From assembly GCA_028817685.1 (NCBI GenBank), contig JAPPPC010000526.1, forward strand, positions 1-5,294: a stretch of DNA of 5,294 nt. Reading direction: 5' to 3'. The notes under the pieces were generated by a model. It saw nothing but the letters and a program-made list of their open reading frames with translations. It was not told where the DNA came from and did not search any database. This document shows, piece after piece, positions 4,750 to 5,294 of the stretch; the stretch's first letter is position 1; each line of letters opens with the position of its first letter. Origin of the DNA: Rhodospirillaceae bacterium. GTDB taxonomy: Bacteria > Pseudomonadota > Alphaproteobacteria > UBA8366 > GCA-2717185. The translations under genes and the position numbers were made by a program.

Positions 4750-5294
4750 TGCTGGATTTCAACCCACGCCCCTCGATGGCCGAGCGGATCAACACGCTGG
4801 TCGATGCGGCCCTTATCGCCGAGCGTGAAGCCACGCCACCCCGGACCTATCTTGGGGCATCCCGCCTCGGCCATGCCTGCGAACGCGCGCTGCAATTCGA
4901 GTTTGCCGGTGCGCCGAAGGATGGCGGTGCCGACTTCAGCGGACAAACGCTACGGATCTTCGCCGTCGGCCACCAGCTTGAGGACCTGGCGATCCGCTGG
5001 CTGCGCGCCGCGGGGATCGATCTGGACACCCAAAAGCGCGATGGCGGCCAGTTTGGCTTCTCCGTGGCGGGCGGTCGTATCCGGGGCCATGTCGACGGGA
5101 TCATCGCTGACGCCCCGGCGGCGGTTGGCATGCGCACCCCGGCGCTCTGGGAATGTAAGACCATGAACGCAAAGAACTGGCGCGCCTGCGTCAAGGACGG
5201 GGTCACGGTTTCCAAGCCCGTCTACGCCGCCCAGATCGCGATCTATCAGGCCTACATGGAGCCATCGGTGCCCGGCATCTCAGCCGCAGCGGCG
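4749..5294 (+). CDS. PD-(D/E)XK nuclease, Cas4/RecB-like, 5' portion only
   Basis: The ATG at 4749 overlaps the previous stop by one base (TGATG), suggesting coupled translation. The frame stays open for 182 codons to the window edge. An N-terminal segment YLGASRLGHACERAL (34-48) carries C44 at the place where Cas4/AddB-type nucleases have the first cluster cysteine. H75 and E78 in VGHQLEDLAI form the N-terminal motif. GHVDGI holds the metal-binding D116, LWECKT the E135-x-K137 pair, and the KPVYAAQIAIYQAYM stretch the downstream QxxxY motif. All core catalytic residues are therefore present. Family members are 5'-3' or flap/exonucleases. Downstream cysteines that would show an iron-sulfur cluster are outside the window. 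With the ATPase and SSB-like protein it forms a plausible phage recombination set. Confidence 0.92.
   Translation, partial: MLDFNPRPSMAERINTLVDAALIAEREATPPRTYLGASRLGHACERALQFEFAGAPKDGGADFSGQTLRIFAVGHQLEDLAIRWLRAAGIDLDTQKRDGGQFGFSVAGGRIRGHVDGIIADAPAAVGMRTPALWECKTMNAKNWRACVKDGVTVSKPVYAAQIAIYQAYMEPSVPGISAAAA

Noticed and set aside
4161..4946. 261-residue minus-strand frame
   Set aside because: It crosses the ends of three plus-strand genes with recognisable motifs and overlaps; no domain is visible in its translation.
1..5294. CRISPR array, tRNA, rRNA or insertion sequence
   Set aside because: No regularly spaced direct repeats with spacers, no tRNA-like cloverleaf, and no transposase or terminal inverted repeats were seen on either strand by eye.

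Overview
The window is GC-rich and densely packed, and reads as the start of the early region of a temperate phage or prophage (or a similar integrated element) from an alphaproteobacterium. Rhodobacterales (Paracoccus/Rhodobacter-like) is my best guess from protein style and recalled relatives; no database was consulted. The evidence for a prophage is a divergently transcribed HTH-S24 repressor, a two-way promoter region with a candidate operator, a small excisionase/MerR-type HTH gene, and a tightly coupled run of recombination and replication genes.

Layout. (1) 1-649, minus strand: a CI/LexA-type repressor with the XRE HTH and Ser/Lys S24 peptidase domain, its last residues lying off the left edge. 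(2) 650-757: control region with back-to-back overlapping promoter-like sequences and an inverted repeat. (3) 758-1441, plus strand: an unrecognised 227-residue protein in the cro-like position, possibly DNA-binding. (4) 1442-1656: 215 bases without a gene, but rich in structure. They hold four exact copies of GTGGGAT in a near-symmetric arrangement around a central hairpin, then a second hairpin that would bury the ribosome site and start codon of the next gene. (5) 1657-5294: one apparent operon with overlapping or near-touching genes. In order these are a small HTH protein; an unknown 119-residue protein; a gene broken by a frameshift (2222-2753); a Sak4-like RecA-fold ATPase; a DUF669-like protein that may bind single-stranded DNA; an FCS-type zinc-finger ORF separated by one in-frame TGA from a 66-residue ORF; and the start of a PD-(D/E)XK (Cas4/RecB-like) nuclease that runs off the right edge.

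How they may work together (inference): the repressor holds the rightward genes silent in the lysogen. After induction the operon supplies a recombination set (annealing/RecA-like ATPase, ssDNA-binding protein, exonuclease). I see no complete new defence system. The points most worth checking are the structured leader at 1487-1660, the frameshift near 2393, the in-frame TGA at 4540, and a 10-bp hairpin at 4270-4293 enclosing a ribosome site and TTG start.
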